Source: Rhynchopus euleeides (lineage: Eukaryota; Euglenozoa; Diplonemea; Diplonemida; Diplonemidae). From it: a DNA stretch of 64,000 bases. A program made the translations under genes and the position numbers. The first letter of the stretch is position 1, and every line of letters begins with the position of its first letter. The notes beneath the pieces are model-generated. The model saw nothing but the letters and a program-made list of their open reading frames with translations. It was not told the DNA's origin and did no database searches. The stretch covers positions 868,001 through 932,000 of the forward strand of contig OY723251.1 in assembly GCA_963210315.1 (NCBI GenBank), written 5' to 3'. This document shows, one piece after another, positions 41,837 to 53,463 of this stretch.

Positions 41837-43919
41837 GACTGCCAGCGACGCGGAGCCGGGCAGCACGCTTTTCTTCACACCCCACCGGACGGGAAGCGAG
41901 GATGGGGAGCTGCAGAGCTGGCTGGCATCCAACGCCTTCACCGATGACGTGCTGCGCAACGTCGGGGGGTCCCCCGAGGATGCGCAGCTGTCGCCCCGAA
42001 GCAGGCTGCGCAAGGAGGTTGCATATCTGAACCTCTCAATCCGCACCAAGCTGCACGCGATGTTCGACCCCATGGGCTACGAGGAAGAGGTGTACTCCCG
42101 ATACCACCGGCGTATCTCGCTGATGCTGATCATGTTCTCCTTCTTCATGATTGTGCTGAGTGTGATCACCTTCTCTGTCGAGTCACTCCCAGAATACTAC
42201 GACAAGGAACTCAACTCTTTCTACTATCTAGAGTCGATATGTGTGTCGTGGTTCACATTCGAGGTGCTCATTCGATTCGTCACATGCGGGTCGCGTGTCG
42301 AGTTTTTTAAATCCATTTTTAACGTCATCGACATCCTCGCCATTGCACCCTACTATCTCGACCTGGTCATGCAGGTCGCGACAGGCGGCAACTCCTCTGT
42401 CAAACACTTCATGGTGTTGCGCGTCATCAGGCTCACCCGCGTCTTCCGCGTCTTCAAGCTTTCGAAGTACAATGAAGGGGTTCAGATCGTGGTGGTCTCA
42501 CTCCGGCAGTCCCTAGATGCGCTGTCTCTCCTGATGTTCCTCTCCACCCTCACAATCGTCCTCTTCGGAAGCGGGATCTACTTTGCAGAGCAGTTCGCAG
42601 CGGAGTGGGACGACGTAAACCGCACCTGGGTCCGCCACCCCGAATACGGGGGCCCGGAGACACCCCACGCATTCCCCTCCATCCTGCACGGCTGCTGGTG
42701 GTGCCTCGTGACTGTCACCACGGTGGGGTTCGGTGACCTTTTCCCCGTCACCTTCCCGGGGTACGCCGTGGGGCTGGGGGCGATGTTCTGCGGGCTCCTT
42801 ATCGTTGCCTTCCCCATCATCATCATCGGGTCGAAGTTCACCGACATCCGGAATGAGTTCACAGAGAAGAAGCGCCGCGAGGAGCTCGTCTTCGAAGAGT
42901 ACCGCCAGGCCACCGAGAGAGCCGAAGCTGCTGGGGATCAGGATGGCGAAACCGGGAAGGGCCCATCCCTGGGGGCTGTCCCCTCTGGCGTCTTCAAGGG
43001 TGGGGTACCGAGCCCTACCGCCCAGGCCACCCCGAAGGGGCGCTTCGCCGTGACAGACGAGATACAGGCTTTGAAGGACCTGATCCAGAAGGTCGAGGCT
43101 CTCACAGCCATCCTCGAGAGTGTGCGGTCGTCTGCGCCGCCAAGGCTGCCATCAAATCTGGCCCTGCGCAGGCAGGGCACTGACAGGATTGATGCAAAGC
43201 AGCCGCAATCGGGGGGAGGCGTGACGGTGGCAGTCGGTGCTGGTGGCAAAGGGGGTGGTGGGAGCAAACCTGCCGAGTCGGGTTTCGGCGGCGGCGGCGG
43301 CGGCGGCAGCGGGGGCGGGGGGCAGCTTGCCGCGATGCTGGCGGACATCCCGGTGATCGACTCGAGCCCGGGGAATATGGGGATCATGCTGATGGACTGC
43401 CCCTCCCCACGCAACGCGCGGCGTGACACGACTGGCTCTGCCGGAAGCCCGAAAGGCAGCCCGAAGGGCAGTCCTAAAGGGAGCCCCAAGGGGAGCCCGA
43501 GGGGGAGTTTCGTGGGGCTGGACAACCTGCCTGCAGCCAACCACCGAGGGAGTCCGGTGGATTGTACCATCCCTGCCATGCCGGTGGCGGTCGGTGTGGA
43601 GGCGGGGCAAGCCGGCGGGGCTGCTGCCAGGAGCGACACCCCGTCCTCCCCGAAGAAGAAGCGGAAGAAGAGCGTCGGGAAGGCGGAGGGGGGCGAGGGT
43701 GAAGGCAAGCAGAGGAGCCCGAGAAGGGCGAGGTCCAGCGGCGGTGGCGAGAAGGTTCAGGGGGAGAGCGGCGGGGCGGGCGGGCAGGGGTCCCCTTCGG
43801 CGAAGAACTCTTCCCCCTCTTCCCCTTCTTCCCCTTCTTCGCCGAGGGCGAAGAACAGGAAGAGCGCGTTGGCGCAGGTGGCGAAGGTGGGGACGGCCTC
43901 GCCAGAACAAAATATGTAA
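41837..43919 (+). CDS. Voltage-gated K+ channel with GFGD selectivity filter (N-terminal exon not found)
   Basis: Coding is open from a good acceptor (CACCCCACAG at 41836) to TAA at 43919, about 693 codons. The first codon is split, so at least one upstream exon exists. Six membrane segments are clear: S1 about 42113-42190, S2 42224-42290, S3 42320-42375, S4 42415-42470 (RVIRLTRVFRVFKLSKY, five regularly spaced Arg/Lys), S5 42517-42590, and S6 42760-42840 ending VAFPIIIIGSKF. The pore reads TTVGFGDLFPVT, with Phe in place of the usual Tyr. The Kv PVP motif is reduced to one Pro. The S5-pore loop is long with an NRT glycosylation site. The C-terminus of about 330 residues is disordered, with GSPK repeats, a KKKRKK cluster and SSPSSPSSP repeats. 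It should conduct K+ on depolarisation. Confidence 0.88.
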
Positions 43920-44195
43920 CAAAAGGCCGGGGGTTGCCACGGGTGGGCGATCTGGTGGTTGTTACGCTGGTGGTTGTTACGAGCGACGGAGGGGCGTAGC
44001 GAAGAGGAAGGTCGCCAAGAAACGAAGGGATATCGCCCGGCTGGTGCTTTAGGTGGTGCACCTTCAGGATACTTCACCACAGCCTCGGGATCCGTGTGTG
44101 TGTGTGTGTGTGTGATTTGTGACCCTCCACTCGAAAGGCTTGCCACACACACAAGCCACCGTTTTCCTCTTTTCAGGATGCAGAGGGGGGCCTGA
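43920..44195. repeat. Diverged repeat L fragment
   Basis: GTTACGAGCGACGGAGGGGCGTAGCGAAG and downstream blocks (CACCTTCA, ACTTCACCACAGCCT) match the start of repeat L at 19462. A (TG)n tract lies at 44095-44113. Confidence 0.65.
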
Positions 44196-44308
44196 GGGGC
44201 CCTTCGCTCTGTGCCGCACTGTGTGTGAAACTGTGTCGCCTTGCGGCAAAGTGTTGTGAGGCGGGTCGGCTTTTCCTCACTATTCTGCACTTCTGGGCGA
44301 AGGCCCCC
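44196..44308. mobile_element. N-family element, copy N4
   Basis: GGGGCCCTTCGCTCTGTG and TTCTGGGCGAAGGCCCCC ends, with GTGTTGTGAGGCGGGTC in the interior as in N3. Confidence 0.75.
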
Positions 44309-44768
44309 AGGGACATCGTAAAGGATGTGCGCTACGACGCGAAACCATCGCCCTATTGAGAAGGAATCGCACCTGCTCTGCCTGACTGTGCCAAGCAGTA
44401 GCAGTCAAGCAAGGCGGGGCCTGTAGAAGTTGGTACAGGCGGCCTGTGCCATGTCTAGAGATCCGTACACAGTGGAGGCGACATCAAAAACAGGGGGAAA
44501 AAGGCCTGATCGGTCCTTTCTACACTCCTCCAAAAAAGGAGCCTCTACGTGCGTGTGTGCATGTGGGACTGCACTGCAGCCCTGCTTTTATTTATTTCAT
44601 TCGGTGTGTCTGCGGTAAGGCTATCAGATGTGTGCGTGCTGCCCCCGCCCCCTCCCCCGGTTCAGGCGGGTGGGGAATCAATCCTGAAAAAAATTTGACC
44701 TAGTTCGTTGTGCCTGCTCCGTATGTTCTTTACCCAAGGCGGGTCCTGCGCCTGTTGAGGCCGCCTGC
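44309..44768. other. Spacer
   Basis: Unique sequence with a C-rich patch at 44640-44660; no gene recognised. Confidence 0.4.
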
Positions 44769-45413
44769 TTGGGGACCGAGGTGCCCGTTGGGATGCATGA
44801 GCCTGATGAAACGGGTCATGCATGCAGGAACACCGCCATCTCCTCTGGGAACTCACAAGACAAAGCTGTGCTAGCCCGTAAAGCAGCTGCAGTCAGAAAC
44901 AGGGCGTGCGAACGGCACCGATACTCTCCGATTGCACACAAAAAAAACTTGCCCGAATGGACTCGAGCCGAGCTCCGTGAATTGTCACGATACCAACAGA
45001 CGAGTGCGGCTGCACTACCCCGACAATAAATCAAATATTAAAGGAGGGAAGGGAGGGCTTCCGAGGGGAAGCTTCTCAGAAAGTTCGCAAGAGGCGCTTC
45101 TCCGTCGCCTCAACAAGGCACCGTGGGTCAAGGCGCAGCTTTTCAGCGTGGCTTGTGTCCATTTTTTGTGCGCGCGTTGTCCGCCTGCGAACAGCCCCGC
45201 TTGTCCTCTCATCCTGCATACCCCGTGATGTCGGGCAATCCCAGCAAAGGAGGGAGTAGTCTTGAGTATCTAATTCAAGAGCTGCGAGGGGGCTTTGTGC
45301 CGCAGAGTGGCGAATATCAGGCGGGCGTATGGCACACTGGTTTTATCGCCAGCATATTTGACTCACTTATAATTCCCGTGCCACCCTTTCTTACCGCTGC
45401 ACCTCCGTGGTGA
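44769..45413 (+). pseudogene. Degraded coding remnant, unassigned
   Basis: Three successive open stretches look protein-like. The first is 44769-45029 (DKAVLARKAAAVRNRACERH, LPEWTRAELRELSRYQQTS). The second is a one-frame-shifted part at 45050-45180 (FSESSQEALLRRLNKAPWV). The third is an ATG frame at 45229-45413 (MSGNPSKGGSSLEYLIQELR, then VWHTGFIASIFDSLIIPVP). The QEALLRRLNKA stretch is faintly like the EATLFRALRRAG motif of elements D, J and B. No inverted ends were found around it. Confidence 0.3.
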
Positions 45414-46517
45414 GGGCCGAGAATGCGCCCTGTTCCCGATCTCTGGGCCGCTTACATCAACAATGTTCTTGCGTTGTGAACAGCCAGGCAGGTTCAGTTC
45501 GAGTGGGCTGGGCCTTTCAGATGACAAGAGCCAACCTCTGCCCTGCTGTGGCGGGTTTTCTGGGTCATGCACCCCCCCCCCCCCCCCTCCCCCCCACACC
45601 CTTCATCAGAGCAACGCGGCGCAATTTAACAGCCGGCACCCCTCCCGGGCTTTGCGCACAACATACACAACATCTCTATACTTGAGTCTGTGGATCTCGT
45701 CCCTTGCAACATGCAACACGCAACATGGGTTTGCTGCGGGTCGCGCCTTCTGGCAGCAACTCTGCACGCAACAAAACTGGGCCCCGTGTTGAGCCTGGCT
45801 TGGGGGTGGGTGGGGGGGGGGGGCAGGGGTTTGGGCTGGGAAAGGCACGCATGGGCGGAGGGGGGCGGGGGGGTGGAGTGTGGAGTTCGCTTTGAGGATG
45901 CAGAAGCCCAGACCTCTCTTCAGCAGCAGGTTGGGCGGAACCCACAGGGCACTGTTCTGTCGCAGAGCGGACATCCGGGCAGCACCGTTGGGTGTTTATT
46001 GGCGTTGGACACGGTCTCCAGCGGCAATCTACTACACGCCGCCTTCTGGCGGTTCACTGCATGCTGAGGTTGGTTTCACATGCCACCAGTCTCGATGTCA
46101 GGAAGGTTTTGGGTGCTGTGGGGTCAGATGTCAGTGCAGCAGAACAGCGTTCTCCCCCCCCCTCCCTCCCTCCGGCTCTGGTTGAGAACAGTATTTGTCT
46201 TTGAACTTGCCTCACACTGCCCCCCCCCCTCTCACGAGTGAAGGGTGATCGTTCTTGTGTTCCCTTCCACTTCTATTTCATTACCCCCCCTCTCACATAT
46301 CGCAAGACCTGTGCGAAAATATTCAATTCTTACCCTGCTGTACACCACCCACACCCACCCTTCATACCAGGCCGGGCGGAGGGTGAAGGAAGTGCCCAAC
46401 AAGCCCCCCGGTGTATTTGCGTGTGACCTGTGTAAAGTGCGGCAGGGCACAGTAAATGTGAGCCCCGCACCCCCCCCATACCCCCCCCACCCGGGACACT
46501 GCACGCCACACCACACT
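45414..46517. other. Upstream region of the coiled-coil gene
   Basis: C-runs at 45571-45595 and 46215-46232, a G-run at 45808-45820, and the repeat shared with 18638-18705 at 46232-46290. The frame of the next gene is open upstream to 46245, but that part translates the repeat. No separate gene was seen. Confidence 0.5.
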
Positions 46518-48964
46518 ATGGAGCACCCACCGGGCGATCCGCCGACATCAGGGCACGACCTGCAAGGCCTAATGCAGTCCCTCCGCACCGTGTTTGTCGA
46601 CGAGGGTGTCGAAGTTGGCGACGAGAGCACCGGGTGCAACATCGATGCCATCATCTCCTTCGCCGAGGCCATGTCGCTGCGGCGCGACGTGATGCCGGAG
46701 CAGCCCTTCCAAGGCGCCTGCGTGCCGCTGAGCGAGGCATCTGCAGCAGAGGTGATGCAGGGCGTGCAGCTGAAGGTGCCTGGCGGGCTAAACTCCAGCC
46801 AGCCACCTGAGACGGGCGACGTGCAGGAGCTGTTTGATTCATTCGTCACCCTGAACCGCAAGGTGCGCCTCTCGGGTCGTCTCAACAGCGCCACCTCACG
46901 CGAGATGTGCACCTGGCGGAGGCGCTGGATCTCCAGCCCCGACCTGGACGCCTCCATCGCCGGCGCAGCCGGCGCCGCCGCAAAGAGCACCCACAGGCTC
47001 GACGGCATTGCCAAACCCGTATCCCGGTCCTACAGGTGGCTCCCCCTGTCGGGCGGCGCCGCCGCATCCCCACACCCCCCGCCCCAGCCGAAAGCCCCTG
47101 CCGACTTCCTCCGCTCCGTCCTCCCCGGTGGTGCGCTTGCCGGTGTGCTGCCGCAGTCCGTGCCATCCTACACCAAACTTGTCGACGAGCTGAAGGCTGC
47201 CTATGAGCCGAAGCTCCAGGAGTTCCACGGCACGCCCGTGAGGATCAAGCCACGGCGCGGGGGTGACTGGACAGAGTGTTCCGCCTGTGGGCAGGAGCTG
47301 GTCTGCCTGACGTGCACCCTCGCGAGGCGGCACGACCCATTCAGGTGCAGCCGCACCTATCAGACAGTGTCTGCCCGGCTGTCGGCCATCGTGCGGGATA
47401 TGCACAGCGGTGCCGAGGAGGAGCTGGCTGCAGAGGGGCCTGGCGGTGCAGGGAAGGGCAGGGCTGACAGGGCTCAGCAGGCGACACGCCGGCAGCGCAT
47501 GATGCAGTCCCCGGCATACCAAGAGGCGTTGACGGAGCTGCGGGAGCGTTTTAATTGTCTGATGGAGAAGCAGCCGTATCGGCAGTGGTTTTTCGAGAAG
47601 GATGTGCAGATCGCCGCCCTGGCGGACGAGCAGGACGAGACGTTGATCTGCCTCCAGCAGCAGCACAGCCAGGAAGTGGCGCATCTGCAGGAGCTGTTGG
47701 AGGCATCGCAGTGCGAGACCCTGCAGGCGCGGGAGGATACATCCAACACCACACGCAAATACGAAGCACAGCTGGTCCGATACGAAGAGTCTCTCGCAGA
47801 ACTCAAGGTATGTCCAGGGCACTGTGGTCTTCAGGTGTTGGAAATCCACCCAGGAAAGTGCTGCTTCGAACAGAAGGTCGGTGGTGAGGGTCGGCTGATG
47901 CCTCATGCACCGAGGCTGGGGGTGGGTGGGTGGGGGCAACATCCTCAACAAAAAGAACACGGGGGGGAGGGGGTGGGGTTCCGATGGGTGGTGCTGCCCA
48001 CACCCTCTCACACCCTCTCCCCTGCCCCTCCGCACAGGAAGTGTTGGCCACCGAACGGACGCGGACCAAAGCTGTAGAGGAGCGTGAGGCTGCGCTGTGG
48101 AAGGATAAGTTTGCGGAGGTAGAGGGGCGTCTCGTACAGCTCAGCTCGGAGCGGCGTGGCATCGAGCGCCAGGCAAGCCTCTTCCAGCGGTGGGCACGGA
48201 GGGAGGTGGCAGCGGTGCGCGGATCGCTTGATGCTGCTGTCTCGGCGATCGAGGCAATCATCATGCAGGCCTCCACCGAACAGCAGGCGCTGACGGAGAA
48301 GCTGGCCGCCATGCCCGAGCCTGGGAGACCATCCGAAGTGGACACCCTGCTCGTCAAGCGTATGTCACGGAAGCGGGTGTCGCGCGCGCCGCCGCGCAAC
48401 CTCAGCGTCAGCGATCACGGCCGGGGCTCCCGCGATGACACTCTCTCGCGTGGCAGCAGCGCCCAGCCGGATGACTTCAAAATTGATGTTGCTGACGAGG
48501 CGCAGGGCAGCGAGGGCAATGCCGGGGAGGAGGAAGTCGGGAGGGAGGAAGAAGGGGATGCCCTGAGCAAAGAGGCCTCAGCCGCGGAGGACGAGGAGGA
48601 GGAGGAGGAGCTGACGGAGGAGGATGTGGAGATGCTCGTCGAGGCGGGGTGGGCGTCGGCGCTGGAGGGGATGACAAGTCTTGATGTGGAGGCGCTGGCG
48701 TCGCGCATCAAGACGCAGCTCGCGGTGCTGGTGGACAACGTCAGGCATGCGGCGACCCTCGCCGTGTCGCGGTGCGGGCGATCCGACAGGAAGCGCACGA
48801 AGCGTGGCTCGGAGGAACTGCCGTCGTTGCTGACGCGCTCTCCAGGGAACGGCTTGGGCCGCGAAGCGTCGGTGTCCTTTGAGCCCGAACTGTCCCCGGC
48901 GACGCCCATGTTGCCCCGTGGGCGTTTGTCGCAAGTGTTCCGGCGAGGGGTGATGAAGAAGTAG
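46518..48964 (+). CDS. Coiled-coil protein with Cys-rich motif (2 exons, 738 aa)
   Basis: Exons are 46518-47807 and 48038-48964. The intron has donor AAG|GTATGT and acceptor CCGCACAG, and is in phase 0. I chose the ATG in CACTATGGAGC because upstream codons translate a repeat. Residues 250-270 contain C-x2-C-x5-C-x2-C (CSACGQELVCLTC), followed by an H and a later Cys, a possible zinc site. Long charged helices with heptad character occupy about 330-530 (EKDVQIAALADEQDE, QQQHSQEVAHLQELLEASQ, EREAALWKDKFAEVEGRL). A strongly acidic stretch lies at about 585-630, and a basic C-terminus ends RRGVMKK. I do not recognise the family. The layout suits a cytoskeletal or scaffold protein, but that is inference. 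Confidence 0.75.
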
Positions 48965-49474
48965 GGCAGGGATGGGGTGTGGGTGGTGGGTGGTGCTCCC
49001 TCGTATGCTTATTCACACGTTCATCGCACGGCTGTGCACGCTTCCCAGTAACGAGATCAAGAGACACGCGTTGGGGTTGGGATCTGCCACGCCAACGCTT
49101 CACTTGCTTTCCGGCACACACGGCAGCTTTCCAGCTGCCAGACATCGACATACCGCTCCTGTTGCTATCCCAGGCTTGATGCGTAGCACTTTTTTACCAC
49201 AACAGGGAACCTGTCAGTGTCAAAAAGATAGTAGGCAGCGCTTGGGCAACAAATTCAACCTCCTCATCAGGCTGCGGAGTTGCTTTTGTTTTGCCCGGAT
49301 TTGGCGCACAAACAAACCCGGCCGTTCCACACCCCACCCTCCCCAACCTGCAACGAGCGGCCTTGTTTTTATGGCGTGCAGGCAAAAAAGAGAACCACTT
49401 CAGCAAACAGCACACACGACACCGAGCACTCCAGGGACAGAAGCCGTGCCCCCCCCCCTGCTGCGCCAGACACA
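48965..49474. other. Intergenic between coiled-coil and TPR genes
   Basis: Contains the dispersed repeat at 49238-49322 shared with 29822-29935. No other feature was recognised. Confidence 0.5.
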
Positions 49475-52371
49475 ATGTCGAAGGCAGGGCGTATCCGCAC
49501 GGAGTCGATGATAGATCGAGTATGTCATACTGGAGATAGGCACTGCCTGTTCGGCATGTGGGTGCATCATGGGTGGCGGCTCCAACCGGCTCCCGGGGAG
49601 GGGAGAGAGTCCTCCGTGCACGGAGCCCTTTGCCGTGTCCCCTCCGATAATCCGGTACACCATCTGATGATGTTGCATCGTATCGGGGATCCGATCGGGA
49701 GAGTCTGACGCTCCCCGACACGACGGGCACAGCCCGCATACAACGAGTGGAGGGATTGGGATATTTTTGCCCTTTTCTTCTGCTCCTCTATGCTTGACCC
49801 CCACCCCTCTCCGCACAGCTGGGCCGCAAGCCCCTTTCCGAAGGGTTCGACATGTGGGACAAGGACTACATGTTGGGGGCGCTGCGGCTCTTCCAGTGCA
49901 AGCTGGAGGTTGCACCGCCGTTTGAGCAGGCTGCCTGCCTTGACGCTGTGGGAGACATCCTGGGCTCCATTGAGGTATGCGTGCTGGTTGAGTGCCAGCC
50001 TGGAAGATGAAGGGAGGGGTTGCGGAGGGGTGCGGTCGAACCCCCCATGCTCGTGGTGTTTTGCTGCCAGCCAAAAACAAACCCCAGTCGAAAAGCGGGC
50101 TGTAAATTGGCTTCCAGATTTCCAGCCAAAAGCAAAAGGGAAACTTATTTCAATTGAAGACACCCTGCCCTGAATCGGCGGCCCACCGAACAGGGGACGG
50201 CACATGCCCCCCAAAAGGATAAGGGAGAACAACAAACCTCACGTGTTTTGCCTGATGAAGATTAGTGTGAATGTGCGCACAGTCATAGCAACAAGGCAAG
50301 GTGGATTGTGTTTGTCACCCAAAGCGCTGCCAACTATCTTTTTCACTGTGACAAGCTTTCTTCTTGTTGTGTGTGAAAAACAAAGAACCCCCGTTCGGCA
50401 TGCAATATCTCAGGCTTTACCTCACACACCACCCTCACTTGACACAGGAGCCGGAGGAAGCGCAGGAGCACTACACACAGGCGGTGGCGAAATACGAGAT
50501 GATCGGGAAAAATGTCCTGGCAGAGCTCATGGGGTGCAAGGCGTTTGAGGTATCGCAATAGCAGCAATAGCAAGCGTTAGGCTATAGGAGGTGAAGCATG
50601 CGTGGGTCAAGGAAACGCGGCTGGGGGGGGCAGAGCCCTCTTGTGATGTTGGGCTGGAGAGGTGGGTGGGTGGGTGGGTGGATGGGGGAGGGGGGGGGGG
50701 GGGGCGACCTGTGGTCATCCGTATCTTCAGATACGCTGCGCATCGCAGCCACACCACACCCGAACACCCATTCCCCGACAGCTGGGCGAGGGTCGGACTG
50801 CAGACGAGACACTCGACAGGGTGGAGAAGGTGCTCAGCATTTTTGAGACACGGCGGGCCGAGGGCAAGACGGGGGCGGAACTGGTATGTATTTTAGGGGG
50901 TCTTCAGCGGTGCACACCACTGTCGTTGCATCCGTCTCTCTTGTGATTCACCCAGGTTTTGCATTAGTTTTTTGAGCAGAGCAGCGTGGTTTGCAGCAAA
51001 TATACAGCACACCACGCCACACCCCCATCACGCTCCACCGTCACCCACCACAGCTGGGGTCTGAAGCCAAGGGGCAGGCACCTGCCCTCGGCCGGGTGTA
51101 CCTCTACCGCACAGAGATGCTGGGTGAGCTGGGCCGGCACAAGGAGGCACTGGAAAGCGTCGAGCTGGCGATCAACCTGGGGTGCGACCGGGTCCACCTC
51201 GCCCACGGCGTGCGTGGGGATGTGCTGCGCGAGCTGGGGAACGCGCAGGAGGCAGCCAGTGCCTACCAGCAGGCGATCCAGGAGAAGCCGACGTTCGTGC
51301 CGGCATACAGGTCGCTCATCAATGTCTACAAGGAGACTGCGCAGGATGACTCGGCACTGAAGCTCATCGACACAGCGATGCAGCTGCACCCGAGTGCGAA
51401 CCTGATCCGTGAGAAGGCGTTCCTCCTCAGCAACCGCAAGGCGGACGACGAGGCGCTTGTCCTTCTCGAAGAGGCGATTCGCAACCCGCCCCACGACGAA
51501 ACCGACTCGTTTGGCGACGGTGGCAGCAGCCAACAGTCCACCCTGCGTAAGGCCAAGGTGGCCATCCTTGCCGACCTCTCCCGCTTCTCGGAGGCGGCAG
51601 ATGAGCTGGCGACCATCCTCGCAGCAGAGCCGGATGACGAGGAGGCGCTGTCGATGAAGACTGACATCTTCGTCGCCCTGGCCCGCGAACATGTCGCGAA
51701 ACACGGCAAGGAGGCACCTGCGTATGATACACCTTGCTGCTATATGGGGAGGGGGTTTTACGTTATTTTGTTACGCTCGAAACACACGGATCATCTGTGT
51801 CCCCAACCCATCTGATCCAAAACGTCCTGAATCAGTTAGTGCCCTGCCAATGTTTGTTGGGAGACTGCATGCGGGAGTTATTTTCCTTCGTAACATGGCA
51901 CATCATGTACAACACAACACACAACACAGAGACCTCGACTCCATTGTGACTGATCTTCTGGTCAACAAGCCGCAGGCCTCGGTGGGTATGTATCACTGCC
52001 TTGCGGCACCATTCCGAATTCCAAATGCGTCGTGTGGAAAAACACGACAGACAAACAATGTGCCACCTCTCTGCGTATCTGTGCCAAGCTTGGGGTGGGG
52101 GTGGGGTCAAGCCAGCTGGGCACTGTGTTCGACAGTCTCGCCATCACTATTTTTTAGCAACGGATTTGGCGCACAACTGAAAAGACTCGTGGCGGCGTTC
52201 GGTATCTGCACACATATTCGCAGAAGCAGACACCGTTCGTACAAACAAAGAACGTAACACCCCAAGTGGTCTCTCAGAATCAATTTGCCCCAGAGCATAT
52301 CATACCAACACGTAACACACCTAACCACTCCTGCAGAGGTGCTCTTGGATGTCGTGAGCTCCCAGTGCTGA
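49475..52371 (+). CDS. TPR-repeat protein (7 exons, 387 aa)
   Basis: Exons are 49475-49519, 49819-49974, 50448-50549, 50782-50883, 51054-51721, 51930-51985 and 52337-52371. All junctions are GT-AG and all phases agree. The first exon is 15 codons (MSKAGRIRTESMIDR). Exons 2-4 are in phase 0, and exon 5 ends in phase 2. The last two exons are the least certain; the final acceptor CTAACCACTCCTGCAG has a branch-like CTAAC. Helical pairs with TPR spacing begin at about residue 50 (EPEEAQEHYTQAVAKYEMIG). They are clearest at about 140-270 (LGRHKEALESVELAINLG, LGNAQEAASAYQQAIQEKPT, and DSALKLIDTAMQLHPSANLI). A Ser/Asp-rich insert interrupts the array at about 283-300. The protein probably acts as a protein-protein adaptor; partners are unknown. 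Confidence 0.78.
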
Positions 52372-52713
52372 TGAAGCTGCATCCCAACCCGCGAATCGTG
52401 GTGCGATAGTCTCGAATGCCAATCAGCCATGCCACCTTCACGCCTGCGAGTTACCAAAGAGCTTGCGGTCTCCTTTTCGGGGAATGGTGGGAACAAGGCT
52501 TTTGGTTTTTGGCGGAAAGGGAGAGGGGGGAGGGGGGGCGGGGGGCAGAATTTAACAGAAGCGAGTGCATACACCCCTAACCCTACCACCCACCCCACCC
52601 GCACGGGCCACGGCGTGGTGAGGCCACACAAAAAAACAGAAAACAAAGAAGCCGCCAACGGTGGCCGCGCTCTACACACCTCCTTGGTTGCCGAAGCAAC
52701 GCCACAAGTGAGG
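52372..52713. other. Sequence before the assembly gap
   Basis: G-run at 52526-52546 and a short CCCTAACCCTACC stretch at 52576, which is too short to call telomeric. No gene was seen. Confidence 0.5.
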
Positions 52714-52913
52714 NNNNNNNNNNNNNNNNNNNNNNNNNNNNNNNNNNNNNNNNNNNNNNNNNNNNNNNNNNNNNNNNNNNNNNNNNNNNNNNNNNNNNNN
52801 NNNNNNNNNNNNNNNNNNNNNNNNNNNNNNNNNNNNNNNNNNNNNNNNNNNNNNNNNNNNNNNNNNNNNNNNNNNNNNNNNNNNNNNNNNNNNNNNNNNN
52901 NNNNNNNNNNNNN
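52714..52913. other. Assembly gap (200 N)
   Basis: Exactly 200 unknown bases. The round length suggests a placeholder, so the true distance is unknown. Confidence 0.99.
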
Positions 52914-53017
52914 ACGTGTTATCAGCCCCAGTCGGATGATCGCGCCCAGCAGATAAAAACAAAGACACATTGCCAGTCGTTTGGCATGACCAACGGGTTC
53001 TTCCCCCCCCCCCCCTA

Positions 53018-53461
53018 GGGCAGTGGTGGCTGCGTACGCGTACGCAGCGTGATTTTCAAAAAGTGCGTACGGCGTACGCGTACGCGTACGGCGCTGCGTA
53101 CGGCAGTCTATGGAGCACAGGAGACAGCCATGGCCGCACACCAAATCCGACAGTCGAACTCAGGTGTCCCAGGGGCAGCCTTCGAGCCTTCCAGTCGGAA
53201 GTGGTACCTTTTGCAGTATGATTGCGGGTGTACTTACAGGTGTTGCGAGTTATTCGCCACGTGCGCGGCAAGGAACCATCTGTGAAAGGCAAGATCAAAG
53301 TCCAGGGCCCAGCCACCCGCTGGGTGGCCTACTGTGTGCTGAGAGGCCTGGAATACCAGCCGTACGCAAAATCTGCGTACGCGTACGCAGCGCGATTTTC
53401 AGAAAGTGCGTACGGCGTACGCGTACGCGTACCGTACGGCCGTACGCTGCCACCACTGCCC
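53018..53461. mobile_element. Element I (444 bp), inserted at the tip of A2
   Basis: The ends are GGGCAGTGGTGGCTGCGTACG and CGTACGCTGCCACCACTGCCC, flanked by TA. Sub-terminal 80-bp regions consist of GTACGCGTACGC words in both orientations. The outer GGGCAGTG equals that of element H, but the interior is unrelated. The right TA is shared with element A2. Confidence 0.88.
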
Positions 53462-53463
53462 TA

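Noticed and set aside
42938-43940. Long minus-strand frames opposite the channel tail
   Set aside because: Pro/Ser-rich antisense of the GSPK region without start context.
6486-52371. All host genes on one strand as evidence of polycistronic transcription
   Set aside because: Five plus-strand genes are too few, and the exon at 5817-5959 suggests a minus-strand host gene.
52576-52600. Telomere repeat CCCTAA
   Set aside because: Only two partial copies; too short and next to an assembly gap.
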